Assembly (NCBI RefSeq): GCF_004331465.1
Contig: NZ_SJKB01000004.1
Span: 372,001-436,000 of the forward strand
DNA: 64,000 nt
Reading direction: 5' to 3'
From: Kribbella pittospori
GTDB taxonomy: Bacteria > Actinomycetota > Actinomycetes > Propionibacteriales > Kribbellaceae
Shown piece by piece: positions 52,489 to 61,381 of this stretch. Below the pieces are notes generated by a model. The model was not told the DNA's origin and ran no database searches. It saw only the letters and a list, made by a program, of their open reading frames with translations. The stretch's first letter is position 1; every line of letters starts with the position of its first letter. The translations under genes were made by a program, and so were the position numbers.

Positions 52489-53262
52489 TCAGAGCGTGGG
52501 CGTCAGACCTCCGTCAATGATGATGTCCGCGCCGGTGAGGTTGGCGGCCCGGTCGCTGGACAGGAAGACGACCAGGTCGGCGACCTCCTCCGGACGGGTG
52601 AAGCGGCCGGTCACGGAGCCGGCCGCGGCCTGGGCTGCCACGTCGCCGGGGTCGGCGCCGACTGCCCCACCGACCGTCTCGGCCACGCCGCCCTTGCCCA
52701 GCCACAGATCGGTCGCGACCGGACCGGGGCTGACGGTGTTCACCCGGACACCACGCGGCCCCAGCTCCTTGGACAGCGACTTGAAGTAGCTGAGCGACGC
52801 GGCCTTGGCGGCGCTGTAGTCGATCACCAGTGGATCAGGAAGGGTCGCGTTCACCGAGCAGACCGTCACGATCGCTCCGGACCGCTCGATGAGTGTCGGC
52901 ATCGCGGCCCGGGTCGTGCGGACGGCAGAGAGCAGATCCAGGGTCAGAGTCTCGAGCCAGTCCTCGTCCGTGACCGAGCCGGACCCCGCCGGCCGCGGCC
53001 GCACCATGCCGACGTTGTTGACCAGGATGTCGAATCCGCCGGTCATCGCCAGTGCCTCGTCGATGAACCGGCCCGGGCCGTCCGCCGTCGCAAGATCGAC
53101 CGCGATCGACTCCACCGGCAGCGAGCCGAGGTCGCCGCCGACGGTCCGCGCGCCGGCGACGACTTTCGCGCCTTCGGCAAGCAGAGCCCGGGTCGTCGCC
53201 AGCCCGATCCCCCGGCTGGCACCGGTGACCAGTGCTGTCTTGCCACTCAGGTGCAGGTCCAT
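52489..53262 (-). CDS. Short-chain dehydrogenase/reductase
   Basis: A 257-residue SDR: NAD(P) motif TGASRGIGLATT (about 13-24), NNVG, the Ser in VTVCSVNATLP, and catalytic Tyr and Lys in IDYSAAKAA. The C-terminus LTGADIIIDGG is typical of FabG-like enzymes. GAAGGGG-type ribosome site precedes ATG 53262. Substrate unknown. It points away from sppA and toward it convergently with a 16-base gap. Confidence 0.93.
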   Translation of the reverse strand: MDLHLSGKTALVTGASRGIGLATTRALLAEGAKVVAGARTVGGDLGSLPVESIAVDLATADGPGRFIDEALAMTGGFDILVNNVGMVRPRPAGSGSVTDEDWLETLTLDLLSAVRTTRAAMPTLIERSGAIVTVCSVNATLPDPLVIDYSAAKAASLSYFKSLSKELGPRGVRVNTVSPGPVATDLWLGKGGVAETVGGAVGADPGDVAAQAAAGSVTGRFTRPEEVADLVVFLSSDRAANLTGADIIIDGGLTPTL

Positions 53263-53298
53263 CCGCAGTACCCCTTGCTCATGCGTTGATCGGAACGT

Positions 53299-53883
53299 TT
53301 ACGGGGTGCGCTCGCCGCCTGGGACCCAGAGGACGTCGCCGCCGGAGGAGAGGTTGGCTACGCGGCCCAGGATGAAGAGTAGGTCGGACAGGCGGTTCAG
53401 GTACTGCAGGGCCAGCAGGTTGACGGAAGGGCCGTGGGTTTCCACTGCGGCCCAGCCAGCGCGCTCGGCCCGGCGGACGACGGTGCGGGCGACGTTCAGG
53501 TAGGCGGCGCCCGGCGTACCGCCCGGGAGGATGAACGAGCGGAGCTTGGTGAGGCGGTTGTTGTACTCGTCGCACCAGCCTTCCAGACGGTCGACGTACT
53601 CCTGGGTGATCCGCAGCGGCGGGTACTCCGGGTTCGGCGTGATCGGGTTGCACAGGTCGGCGCCGACGTCGAAGAGGTCGTTCTGGATTCTGGTCAGCAG
53701 GACGACCAGAGTGCTGTTCAGGTGACCGGCCGCGATGGCCACGCCGATGGCGGAGTTCGCCTCGTCCACCTCGCCGTACGCCGCCAGCCGCGGATCGGTC
53801 TTCGAGGTCGTCGAATTGTCGCCCAGGCGGGTCTCACCGGCATCACCGGTCCGGGTGTAGATCCGCGTCAAGTTCACAGCCAT
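53299..53883 (-). CDS. pduO: Cob(I)alamin adenosyltransferase, PduO type
   Basis: A 194-residue adenosyltransferase: [24 protein letters not shown] gives the ATP P-loop-like site, then [14 protein letters not shown], and the Arg/Glu region [19 protein letters not shown]. It makes adenosylcobalamin, the cofactor needed by the mutase at 44899-46878. TAGAGT (read on this strand at 53890-53895) lies six bases before ATG 53883, so its message is probably leaderless and its promoter is back to back with that of murA. Confidence 0.94.
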   Translation of the reverse strand: MAVNLTRIYTRTGDAGETRLGDNSTTSKTDPRLAAYGEVDEANSAIGVAIAAGHLNSTLVVLLTRIQNDLFDVGADLCNPITPNPEYPPLRITQEYVDRLEGWCDEYNNRLTKLRSFILPGGTPGAAYLNVARTVVRRAERAGWAAVETHGPSVNLLALQYLNRLSDLLFILGRVANLSSGGDVLWVPGGERTP

Positions 53884-53889
53884 GGAAGG

Positions 53890-53926
53890 ACTCTACGCAT
53901 GTCCGGGGACACCGGTTCGCTACAGT
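53890..53926. promoter_or_regulatory. Divergent -10 elements for pduO and murA
   Basis: On the minus strand TAGAGT at 53890-53895 is six bases from the pduO ATG. On the plus strand TACAGT at 53921-53926 is six bases from the murA GTG (53933). Both match an actinobacterial leaderless arrangement. No clear -35 element is visible for either. Confidence 0.5.
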
Positions 53927-53932
53927 CGGCGG

Positions 53933-55219
53933 GTGGAACGGTTTCGGATCGCGGGTGAGGCACGGCTCGAGGGAGCCGTGGAGGTCGCTGGAGCGAAGAA
54001 CAGTGTGCTCAAGCTGATGGCGGCCGCCCTGCTGGCAGAAGGTACGACGACGCTGCGGCAGGTGCCAGGCATCCTCGACGTGGCCTTCATGGCCCAGTTG
54101 CTGGAGACGCTCGGCTGTGAGGTCACGGTCGACGCGGAGGCGCAACTGGCGACGATCGCCGTACCGCATGAGGTCCGGTACCAGTGCGACTACGAGTTGG
54201 TGCGCAAGCTGCGGGCGTCGATCTCGGTGCTCGGACCGTTGCTGGCCCGCTGCGGCAAGGCAGAGGTGGCGCTGCCGGGTGGCGACAATATCGGCTCACG
54301 CGGACTGAACATGCACGTCGCCGGGCTGGAGTCGATGGGCGCGAAGGTGCACATCGAGCACGGTTTCGTGATCGCCGAAGCACCACAGGGCCTGCACGGC
54401 GCCGAGGTCTGGCTGGACTTCCCCAGCGTCGGCGCGACCGAGACGATCATGATGGCCGCGGTGCTGGCCAAGGGCACCACGGTGATCGAGAACGCGGCCC
54501 GCGAGCCGGAGATCCAGGACATCGCCGCGATGCTGGTCGAGATGGGCGCTCAGATCGACGGCGCCGGCACACCGCGCATCGAGGTGAGCGGTGTGGCCGG
54601 TCCGCTCAACCCGGTCGACCACACCGTCGTCGCGGACCGGATCGTGTCCGGGAGCTGGGCGTTCGCGGCCGCTATCACCAAGGGTGACGTGACGATCGCC
54701 AACGGACATGCCCACCACCTCGAACTTCCGCTGGACAAGCTGCATAAGGCCGGCGCCGAGATCACAGTGCTGAACCCAGGCTTCCGGGTCCGGATGGATG
54801 ACCGACCGAAGCCGGTGGACGTGGTGACACTGCCCTACCCGGGCTTCGCGACCGATCTGCAGGCGTTCGTGATCGCGCTCAACGCGCTGAGTGACGGCGC
54901 TGCGATGGTGACGGAGAATTTGTTCGAAGGCCGGTTCACCTTCGCACAGGAGTTGACCCGTCTGGGCGCACAGATCCAGACCGACGGGCATCACGCCGTG
55001 GTTCGCGGCGTGCCGCGGTTGTCGGGGGCTCCCGTCGTGGCCAGCGACATCCGGGCCGGCGCAGCGCTCGTGCTGGCTGGGCTTGCGGCCGAGGGCGAGA
55101 CGCTGGTGTCCGCGGCCCACCATGTGCACCGCGGCTACACGGACTTCGCCGGCAACCTTCGCCGACTCGGCGCCGACGTCACAGTCGAGCCGGACGACGC
55201 GGAACTGTACTGGAACTGA
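53933..55219 (+). CDS. murA: UDP-N-acetylglucosamine 1-carboxyvinyltransferase with Asp in place of active-site Cys
   Basis: A 428-residue MurA, the first committed step of peptidoglycan synthesis. It has [17 protein letters not shown] with Lys22, [31 protein letters not shown] and ATDLQAF with the catalytic Asp. Instead of LPGGC the loop reads [10 protein letters not shown], so the usual Cys115 (E. coli numbering) is Asp118. The Cys-to-Asp MurA of Mycobacterium tuberculosis resists fosfomycin, so the same is expected here. GTG 53933 is supported by the conserved start and by the -10 six bases upstream. Confidence 0.94.
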   Translation: MERFRIAGEARLEGAVEVAGAKNSVLKLMAAALLAEGTTTLRQVPGILDVAFMAQLLETLGCEVTVDAEAQLATIAVPHEVRYQCDYELVRKLRASISVLGPLLARCGKAEVALPGGDNIGSRGLNMHVAGLESMGAKVHIEHGFVIAEAPQGLHGAEVWLDFPSVGATETIMMAAVLAKGTTVIENAAREPEIQDIAAMLVEMGAQIDGAGTPRIEVSGVAGPLNPVDHTVVADRIVSGSWAFAAAITKGDVTIANGHAHHLELPLDKLHKAGAEITVLNPGFRVRMDDRPKPVDVVTLPYPGFATDLQAFVIALNALSDGAAMVTENLFEGRFTFAQELTRLGAQIQTDGHHAVVRGVPRLSGAPVVASDIRAGAALVLAGLAAEGETLVSAAHHVHRGYTDFAGNLRRLGADVTVEPDDAELYWN

Positions 55220-55277
55220 ACCGGACTTCTCCGCGCACTCTTCTGGCACTCTGCCGCGCCCGCGCTCTGGGGCGGGT

Positions 55278-55283
55278 TAGGGT
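55278..55283 (+). promoter_or_regulatory. -10 element of fabV
   Basis: TAGGGT six bases before ATG 55290, with no Shine-Dalgarno between, suggests leaderless transcription of fabV independent of murA. Confidence 0.45.
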
Positions 55284-55289
55284 CCTGGC

Positions 55290-56459
55290 ATGACTGAGCG
55301 CGTGATCAAGCCCCTGGGCCGTGGATTCCTCTTCCTGGACTCGCATCCGGCCGGTTGTGCCCGGATAGTTCGTGACCTGGCCGGCCAGGTCGAGCGCCGG
55401 GCACCAGAACGCCGTACCGCGCTCGTCATCGGCTCCAGCTCCGGCTACGGCCTGGCCACGACCATCGCAGGTCTCGCGCGCTACGGGATCGACGGGATCG
55501 GTGTGTCCTTCGAGAAGGCACCGACGGCTCGGCGTACGGCGACCGCCGGGTGGTACCGGACTGCGGAGACGGCTGTGCTCGCGGCCGAGTTCGGTCGAGA
55601 CTTCCGCTTCTTCAACGCTGATGCGTTCGCGGACACCACGAAGGACGAGGTGCTCGGGCTGATTGCCGAGCGGTTCGGCGGCGTCGACCACCTGATCTAC
55701 AGCGTCGCCGCGCCTCGGCGGGTCGATCCGAGGACCGAGGAGACGTTCCAGTCGGCGATCAAGGCGATCGGCGCACCGCACACCACCAAGAGCCTCGCCT
55801 ACGAGGACGGGCAACCGGTTCTGCAGGAGGTCGGGATCGAGGTCGCGACCGACGACGAGATCGCCCAGACGGTCAAGGTGATGGGCGGTGAGGACTGGGC
55901 TCGCTGGGTCTCGGCGCTCGACGAGCGCGGGCTGCTGAAGCCCGGTTTCAACACGGTCGCGCTCACCTATATCGGGTCCGAGCTGACCGGGCCGATCTAC
56001 CGGCAGGGCTCGATCGGCGCCGCGAAGGCGGACCTCGAGCAGACCGCGGTCACGCTCGCCAAGGACGGCGTGAAGGCGATGACGTCGGTGAACGGCGCGG
56101 CGGTCACCCAGGCGTCGTCGGCGATCCCGGGCATCGGTCTGTACGTCAGCCTGCTGCACAAGGTGCTCGGCGACGGGCTGCGGACTCCCGTGCAGCAGTC
56201 GGTCGCCCTGTGGGATCAGCTGACCGGCGAGACACCGCTGGATCTCGACGACGAGGGCCGCATTCGTCTCGACCGCTGGGAGTTGTCCGACGACGTGCAG
56301 GCCGCGGTTCGCGCGCAGTGGGAGTCCGCGACGCAGGACAACATCGCGGACGTTGCCGACACCGCGTGGTTCCTGGCCGAGGTACGGCGCCTGTACGGCT
56401 TCGACGTACCGGGAGTCGACTACGAGGCACCAACCGAGGTCGACGTCACCTGGCCCTGA
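55290..56459 (+). CDS. fabV: Trans-2-enoyl-ACP/CoA reductase FabV
   Basis: A 389-residue NADH-dependent enoyl reductase of the FabV/TER family, longer than FabI. It has the cofactor site VIGSSSGYGLATTIAG, DHLIYSVAAPRR, and the catalytic Tyr-x8-Lys as Tyr237 and Lys246 (YRQGSIGAAK), with Tyr227 before. FabV enzymes are triclosan-tolerant. It either completes fatty acid elongation or reduces crotonyl-CoA. It is uncommon to see it beside murA. Confidence 0.93.
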   Translation: MTERVIKPLGRGFLFLDSHPAGCARIVRDLAGQVERRAPERRTALVIGSSSGYGLATTIAGLARYGIDGIGVSFEKAPTARRTATAGWYRTAETAVLAAEFGRDFRFFNADAFADTTKDEVLGLIAERFGGVDHLIYSVAAPRRVDPRTEETFQSAIKAIGAPHTTKSLAYEDGQPVLQEVGIEVATDDEIAQTVKVMGGEDWARWVSALDERGLLKPGFNTVALTYIGSELTGPIYRQGSIGAAKADLEQTAVTLAKDGVKAMTSVNGAAVTQASSAIPGIGLYVSLLHKVLGDGLRTPVQQSVALWDQLTGETPLDLDDEGRIRLDRWELSDDVQAAVRAQWESATQDNIADVADTAWFLAEVRRLYGFDVPGVDYEAPTEVDVTWP

Positions 56460-57056
56460 GCCCCGGGCGTCTCGGGAAGGCTCTGCGCGTTCACCGCGCT
56501 CTTCACCACGCGATGTCGAACGCGGCGGGGACCTGTCACTTGACCCCGCGGACGTCCTGGTTCGTTGCCGAGGCACCGGCAGCGCGAGCTGTACCTGTAG
56601 CGGATGACAATGACCGCTGTGCCGTCACGCCGAGGGTGGGTGGCCGGGGACGGCCGGGTTCGGGGGTGGCGGCCGGCTCCGGGGAGGATATCTGCCCCCG
56701 ATCGGGACTGCTCGGCTCCCCAAATCAGGAGGTTGATGCATCGGGGCTGCCGATGATGAGCCCGCGCCTGCGGATCCGGGCCCCCGAGCGTGCGGATCCG
56801 GGAGGCCCGCGGGTGATGCTCGCTGACGGGTTATGTCATCGCCGGCGGCATCTGAAGATGCTGTCGGCGAAATAACCGGCCAGTGGGCGCGTCACGGCCG
56901 GTTCGCTCGGTGTGTCGGTGGGTCCGTCCGGCTGACGATCAATCGCACGGGAGAGCTGACCCCGACCGGCGTGACCAGGACGACGGCGACAATCCAGGAC
57001 GTCAACGTTGACCGGTCCACCGCGCAGATGGTGCTTCCCGAACCACGGATCCAGGC
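56460..57056. other. Noncoding 597-base stretch
   Basis: No reading frame here looks like protein on either strand. It includes a direct repeat of TGCGGATCCGGG near 56768 and 56789, a Pro/Gly-rich low-complexity part and the strong hairpin at 56829-56877. It could hold decayed DNA or an unrecognised RNA. Confidence 0.55.
56829..56877. repeat. Strong stem-loop in noncoding DNA
   Basis: The inner stem pairs CGCCGGCGGCATCT (56840-56853) with AGATGCTGTCGGCG (56856-56869) over 14 bp with two G-U pairs and a 2-base loop. An outer stem pairs GGTTAT with ATAACC. There is no U-run, so a classical terminator is unlikely. A small RNA or mobile-element relic is possible. Confidence 0.5.
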
Positions 57057-57629
57057 TCAGGCGCGGGCGCGGTATTTGCGCATCTTGTTGCGAGAGCCGC
57101 AGAGGGACATCGTGCACCAGCGGCTGCGACCGGCCGGGCTGCGGTCGTAGTACACCCAGCGGCAGGTGTCGGCGGCACACGCCTTGAGCCGCGGCCAGTT
57201 GCCGACAGCAACCGACGTCGCGATGTCCGCCGCGAGGCGGGAGACCAACGCCTGGACGCCGGTCAGGCCGTCCGCCGGGCGGACCGTCGCGCCCCCGTCG
57301 GCTGACAGCGCCAGCGTCAGCGGTGCTTCGGCGAGTAGCCGATCGAGCGCCGCGAGGGACTCCGCCGGTACGTCGATACCGGCGTGCGCCTGGCAGACGT
57401 CCCGCAGCGCCTCACGCAGTGTCAGCACCTCCGCGAGGTCAGCCCGACCGAACCGCGGACCGGACAAGCCGTGGTCAGCGCAGAACGCGCTCAGGTCCGC
57501 AGGGCTCATCAGCGCGTCCTGCTCCAGCTCCAGATCGACGGTGTTCACCAGGTCCTGCACAAGCGTCAGCGGCTCAGGGGCAGGGGTCCGCTCGCCGGGC
57601 TGAATCACAGTTGCCACGTTACCGGCCAT
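57057..57629 (-). CDS. CGNR zinc-finger/ABATE-domain regulator
   Basis: A 190-residue protein. The N-terminal ABATE-like domain contains LVQDLVNTVDLE and LTLREALRDVCQAHAG; the C-terminal zinc finger contains LKACAADTCRWVYYDRSPAGRSRWCTMSLCGSRNKMRKYR, read here in parts. The usual CGNR motif is CGSR in this copy. Such proteins are thought to be transcription regulators. ATG 57629 lies inside the first copy of the tandem GTTACCGG dyad and the gene is divergent from an MFS exporter, so it likely represses itself and the exporter. Confidence 0.85.
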   Translation of the reverse strand: MAGNVATVIQPGERTPAPEPLTLVQDLVNTVDLELEQDALMSPADLSAFCADHGLSGPRFGRADLAEVLTLREALRDVCQAHAGIDVPAESLAALDRLLAEAPLTLALSADGGATVRPADGLTGVQALVSRLAADIATSVAVGNWPRLKACAADTCRWVYYDRSPAGRSRWCTMSLCGSRNKMRKYRARA

Positions 57630-57680
57630 GGGGCATGATCCGGTAACGGAGTTACTGGATGAGGCGGAGGTACTGGTAAC
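57618..57680. promoter_or_regulatory. Duplicated operator GTTACYGG, 14 bases, CYGGTAAC
   Basis: Copy 1: GTTACCGG (57618-57625), 14 bases, CCGGTAAC (57640-57647). Copy 2: GTTACTGG (57651-57658), 14 bases, CTGGTAAC (57673-57680). The two copies have the same spacing and are offset by exactly 33 bp, about three helical turns. They span the region between the CGNR start and the MFS start. Confidence 0.85.
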
Positions 57681-57681
57681 G

Positions 57682-58893
57682 GTGGACGGCGACTTCAAGC
57701 GTTTCTGGGCGGGACAGACGGTCTCCGCGGTCGGCACCCACGTCACCGCGGTCGCGCTTCCGCTGACCGCAGCGCTGACCCTCGACGCGGGAGCAGCAGG
57801 CGTGAGCGCCATCGCGACGGCGACCTACCTGCCCAGCGCGGCACTGCCGCTGCTGACCGGGCACTGGCTCGAAGGGCGGCGCAAGCGCGGGGTGATGATT
57901 GCCGTCGACATCATCCGCGCCGCGGCGCTGATCGTGATCCCGCTCGCCTGGGCGATGGACCAGCTCAGCCTGCCGCTGCTGGTCGCGGTCGCCTTCCTGG
58001 TCGGCGCGGCGAGTGTGGTGTTCGACATCGCGTCGTTCGCCTATCTCCCCGACTTCGTCCCCGAGGCGGAGCTGCCGTCCGCCAACCGCGCACTCCAGGG
58101 CTCGTCCACCGCAGCACAGGTCGGCGGCCCGGGCCTGTCCGGAATCCTGGTCCAGTTGCTCGGCCCCGCCGTCGCCCTCCTCGTAGACGCCGTCTCCTAC
58201 CTGGCCAGCGCTGTCGGCGTCGGCTCGGCGCAACGGCCGGAGATTGCTCCACACGCCACTGACGATCGGCCGGGTCTGTGGGAAGGCGTTCGGCAGATCA
58301 AGGTCAGCCCGTTCCTGCGTTCGCTGACCGCCCACGCCGCGCTCTACAACGCGTCGGCGCAGATTCTCGTCGTCAACCTCGTCGTCCTCGCGGTCAAAGA
58401 ACGCGGCCTGTCCGCAGGCGGGTACGGCATCGCCCTCAGCGCCGGCGGCGCAGGCGCCTTCGTCGGCGCAATGCTCGGTCTCCGGCTGGCGAAACGCCTC
58501 GGCTACGGCCGCGCCTTCGGTACCTCTCTGGTCCTCTCGACCGGACTACCACTCCTGCTGGCGTTCCTCCCAGGCCGAGGCATCCAGTACGGCGTCCTCC
58601 TCGGCGTACTGCAGTTTCTGTCCGGCATCGGCCTCGGCAGCGCCAACGTCCTGTCCGTGACGATCCGCCAACTGCTCATCCCCCGCACCGCGCTCGCCCG
58701 CAGCAACGGCGCCTACCGCACCTTCACCTTCGGCGTCCTCCCGATCGGCGCCGCGCTCGGCGGCGTACTCGGCAGCACCTTCAGCACCACCGCGGCGGTC
58801 GCCGTCGGATCCATCGGCATGGCGTTGTCAGCCCTGCCGATGTTCGTCCGCGAAGTGAGAACCCTCGAGACCGCGGTGACTACAGCGGCTTGA
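57682..58893 (+). CDS. MFS transporter
   Basis: A 403-residue major facilitator protein of the DHA3-like actinobacterial type. It begins DFKRFWAGQTVSAVGTHVTAVALPL, has the conserved loop after TM2-3 (LEGRRKRGVMIAVDIIR) and about twelve hydrophobic segments. GTG 57682 was chosen because earlier starts would overlap the CGNR start and the operators; GGCGGAGG lies upstream. It probably exports a compound sensed by the CGNR regulator. It overlaps the helicase gene by 14 bases at the 3' end. Confidence 0.9.
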   Translation: MDGDFKRFWAGQTVSAVGTHVTAVALPLTAALTLDAGAAGVSAIATATYLPSAALPLLTGHWLEGRRKRGVMIAVDIIRAAALIVIPLAWAMDQLSLPLLVAVAFLVGAASVVFDIASFAYLPDFVPEAELPSANRALQGSSTAAQVGGPGLSGILVQLLGPAVALLVDAVSYLASAVGVGSAQRPEIAPHATDDRPGLWEGVRQIKVSPFLRSLTAHAALYNASAQILVVNLVVLAVKERGLSAGGYGIALSAGGAGAFVGAMLGLRLAKRLGYGRAFGTSLVLSTGLPLLLAFLPGRGIQYGVLLGVLQFLSGIGLGSANVLSVTIRQLLIPRTALARSNGAYRTFTFGVLPIGAALGGVLGSTFSTTAAVAVGSIGMALSALPMFVREVRTLETAVTTAA

Positions 58894-61381
58894 AGGATGC
58901 CATTTCCAGGACCAGGTCCTCGGCCTCGTCCGAGGCGGCGAGGTCGATGCTGGCGGTGATGCGCCAGTCGTGGTTGCCCTCGGGGTCGTCGATGATCTGC
59001 TGGACCTCCCAGTAGCCCGGGTGCTCCTCGATCATGAACAGCGCGGGACCACGGGCCGCCGGACCGGTGCCGACCACGTCGTGCTCCGCGTAGTACGCCG
59101 TACCTGCCTCGGCCCAACGGCCGGCGTCCCAGCCCGACTCGGAGTCGAGTTGGCCGAGCTCGGCCCAGCGGTGCAGGGCGACCAGCTCGACCCGGCGGAA
59201 CATGGCGTTGCGGACCAGCACCCGGAAAGCCCTGCTGTTCAAGGTGATCCGGCGCGGACCGGCCGGGACCGGCTCGGCCGCCTCCTCGGTGGTCGGGTTG
59301 GTCAGCTCCTCCCACTCGTCGAGGAGGCTGGAGTCGGTCTGCCGAACCACTTCGCCGAGCCACTCGATCAGGTCGGTGAGGTCCTCGTTCACCTTGTCCG
59401 GTGGCACCGTCTGCCGCAGCGCCTTGTAGGCGTCGCTCAGATACCGCAGTACGACGCCCTCCGACCGCGCCAGCCCGTAGAACCCGATGAACTCACCGAA
59501 CGTCATCGCCCGCTCGAACATGTCCCGGACGACCGACTTCGGCGACAGGCCGGAGTCCGCGATCCACGGGTGCGTCTGCCGGTACATCTCGAACGTTGCC
59601 TCAAGCAACTCATTGAGCGGCTTCGGCCAGGTCACGTCCTCGAGCAGTTCCATCCGCTCGTCGTACTCGATGCCCTCGGCCTTCATCGCATTCACGGCCT
59701 CGCCGCGGGCGTGGTGCTCCTGCGCCCACAGCACCGCGCGCGGATCCTCCAGCGTCGCCTCGACCACCGACACCACATCCAGCGCGTACGACGGATCCTC
59801 GGGATCGAGCAGGTCCAGCGCAGCCAATGCGAACGTCGACAGCGGCTGGTTCAGGCTGAAGTCCTTCTGCAGGTCCACGGTCAGCCGAAGTGTCCGGCCG
59901 TTCTCGTCCGGCTCGTCGAGGCGCTCGACCACGCCGGCGGTGAGCAGCGTGCGGTAGATCTGGATCGCGCGGCGGATCAGCCGGACCTGGACCTTCGAGT
60001 CCTCGTGGTTGTCGCGGAGCAAATGCCGCATGCTCTCGAACGCGTTGCCGTCGCGAGCGATCACGTTCAGCAGCATCGCGTGGCTGACCCGCATCCTTGA
60101 CTGCAGCGCCTCGGGCTCGGCCGCGACCAGGCGATCGAACGTGTCCTCGCCCCAGGTGACGAACCCCTCCGGCGGCTTCTTCCGCTGCACCTTGCGCTGC
60201 TTCTTCGGGTCGTCACCGGCCTTGGCCAGCGCCTTCACGTTCTCCACCACGTGATCCGGCGCTTGTACGACGACTGTGCCCGAGGTGTCGTAGCCGGCCC
60301 GGCCCGCGCGACCCGCGATCTGGTGGAACTCCCGCGCCTTCAGGATCCGCTGCCGGCGTCCGTCGTACTTGCTCAGTGCGGTGAGTACGACGGTCCGGAT
60401 CGGGACGTTGATGCCGACGCCGAGGGTGTCGGTGCCGCAGATGACCTTGAGCAGGCCGGCCTGGGCGAGTTGCTCGACCAGGCGGCGGTACTTCGGCAGC
60501 ATGCCGGCGTGGTGGACGCCGATGCCGTGCTTCACCAGCCGCTGCAGGGTCCGGCCGAAGCCCTTGCTGAACCGGAAGTTCCCGATCAGCTCGTTGATCT
60601 TCTCCTTCTCCTCCTTCGAGGAGACGTTGATGCTCATCAGTGCTTGGGCGCGTTCCAGCGCGGCGGCCTGGGTGAAGTGGACGACGTACACCGGCGCCTG
60701 GTGGGTGGTGAGGAGTTCCTCGAGCGTCTCGTGCAGCGCAGTGGTGACGTACTTGTAGATCAGCGGGACCGGGCGTTCGGCCGAGGACACGATCGCGGTC
60801 GGGCGGCCGGTACGGCGGGACAGGTCGATCTTGAACCGCTCGACGTCGCCGAGGGTCGCCGACATCAGGATGAACTGGGCGTCGGGCAGCTCCAACAGAG
60901 GCACCTGCCACGCCCAGCCGCGGTCCGGCTCGGAGTAGAAGTGGAACTCGTCCATCACCACCTGGCCGACGTCAGCGGCCGAGCCCTCGCGCAGCGAGAC
61001 ATTCGCCAGCACCTCGGCGGTGCAGCAGATGATCGGAGCCCCGGCGTTCACCGATGCGTCGCCGGTCAGCATGCCGACCTTGTCGGCGCCGAACACGTCG
61101 CAGAGCGCGAAGAATTTCTCCGACACCAGGGCCTTGATCGGCGCCGTGTAGAACGTCCGCCGTCCGTCCGCCAAAGCCGCGAAGTGCGCACCGGTGGCGA
61201 CCAGACTCTTTCCCGAGCCGGTCGGCGTCGACAGGATCACGTTCGACCCCGTCATCACCTCGATCAACGCCTCCTCCTGCGCCGGGTACAACGAGATCCC
61301 CTGCTCCCCCGCCCACCGCGCGAAGGCGTCGTACAGGTCGTCAGGCTCGGTCGTCCCCGGCAGTTGCTCAGTCAGCGTCAT
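58880..61381 (-). CDS. DEAD/DEAH-box helicase with DUF3516-type C-terminus
   Basis: An 833-residue superfamily 2 helicase. Walker A is STPTGSGKS (51-59), Walker B/motif II is DEFH (144-147), motif III is SATLGD and motif VI is QIAGRAGRAG. It is a Ski2/Mtr4-like shape (no Fe-S) with a long C-terminus, including KPLNELLEATFEMYRQTHPWI and LSPKSVVRDMFE, that matches the DUF3516 group. It may remodel RNA or DNA. ATG 61381; the 3' end overlaps the MFS gene and the 5' end overlaps the HxlR gene by 14 bases. Confidence 0.9.
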   Translation of the reverse strand: MTLTEQLPGTTEPDDLYDAFARWAGEQGISLYPAQEEALIEVMTGSNVILSTPTGSGKSLVATGAHFAALADGRRTFYTAPIKALVSEKFFALCDVFGADKVGMLTGDASVNAGAPIICCTAEVLANVSLREGSAADVGQVVMDEFHFYSEPDRGWAWQVPLLELPDAQFILMSATLGDVERFKIDLSRRTGRPTAIVSSAERPVPLIYKYVTTALHETLEELLTTHQAPVYVVHFTQAAALERAQALMSINVSSKEEKEKINELIGNFRFSKGFGRTLQRLVKHGIGVHHAGMLPKYRRLVEQLAQAGLLKVICGTDTLGVGINVPIRTVVLTALSKYDGRRQRILKAREFHQIAGRAGRAGYDTSGTVVVQAPDHVVENVKALAKAGDDPKKQRKVQRKKPPEGFVTWGEDTFDRLVAAEPEALQSRMRVSHAMLLNVIARDGNAFESMRHLLRDNHEDSKVQVRLIRRAIQIYRTLLTAGVVERLDEPDENGRTLRLTVDLQKDFSLNQPLSTFALAALDLLDPEDPSYALDVVSVVEATLEDPRAVLWAQEHHARGEAVNAMKAEGIEYDERMELLEDVTWPKPLNELLEATFEMYRQTHPWIADSGLSPKSVVRDMFERAMTFGEFIGFYGLARSEGVVLRYLSDAYKALRQTVPPDKVNEDLTDLIEWLGEVVRQTDSSLLDEWEELTNPTTEEAAEPVPAGPRRITLNSRAFRVLVRNAMFRRVELVALHRWAELGQLDSESGWDAGRWAEAGTAYYAEHDVVGTGPAARGPALFMIEEHPGYWEVQQIIDDPEGNHDWRITASIDLAASDEAEDLVLEMASFKPL

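Noticed and set aside
56836..57180. Alternative minus-strand reading frame over the end of the CGNR gene and the noncoding stretch
   Set aside because: It overlaps the zinc-finger part of the CGNR gene in another frame and shows no domain or codon pattern of its own.
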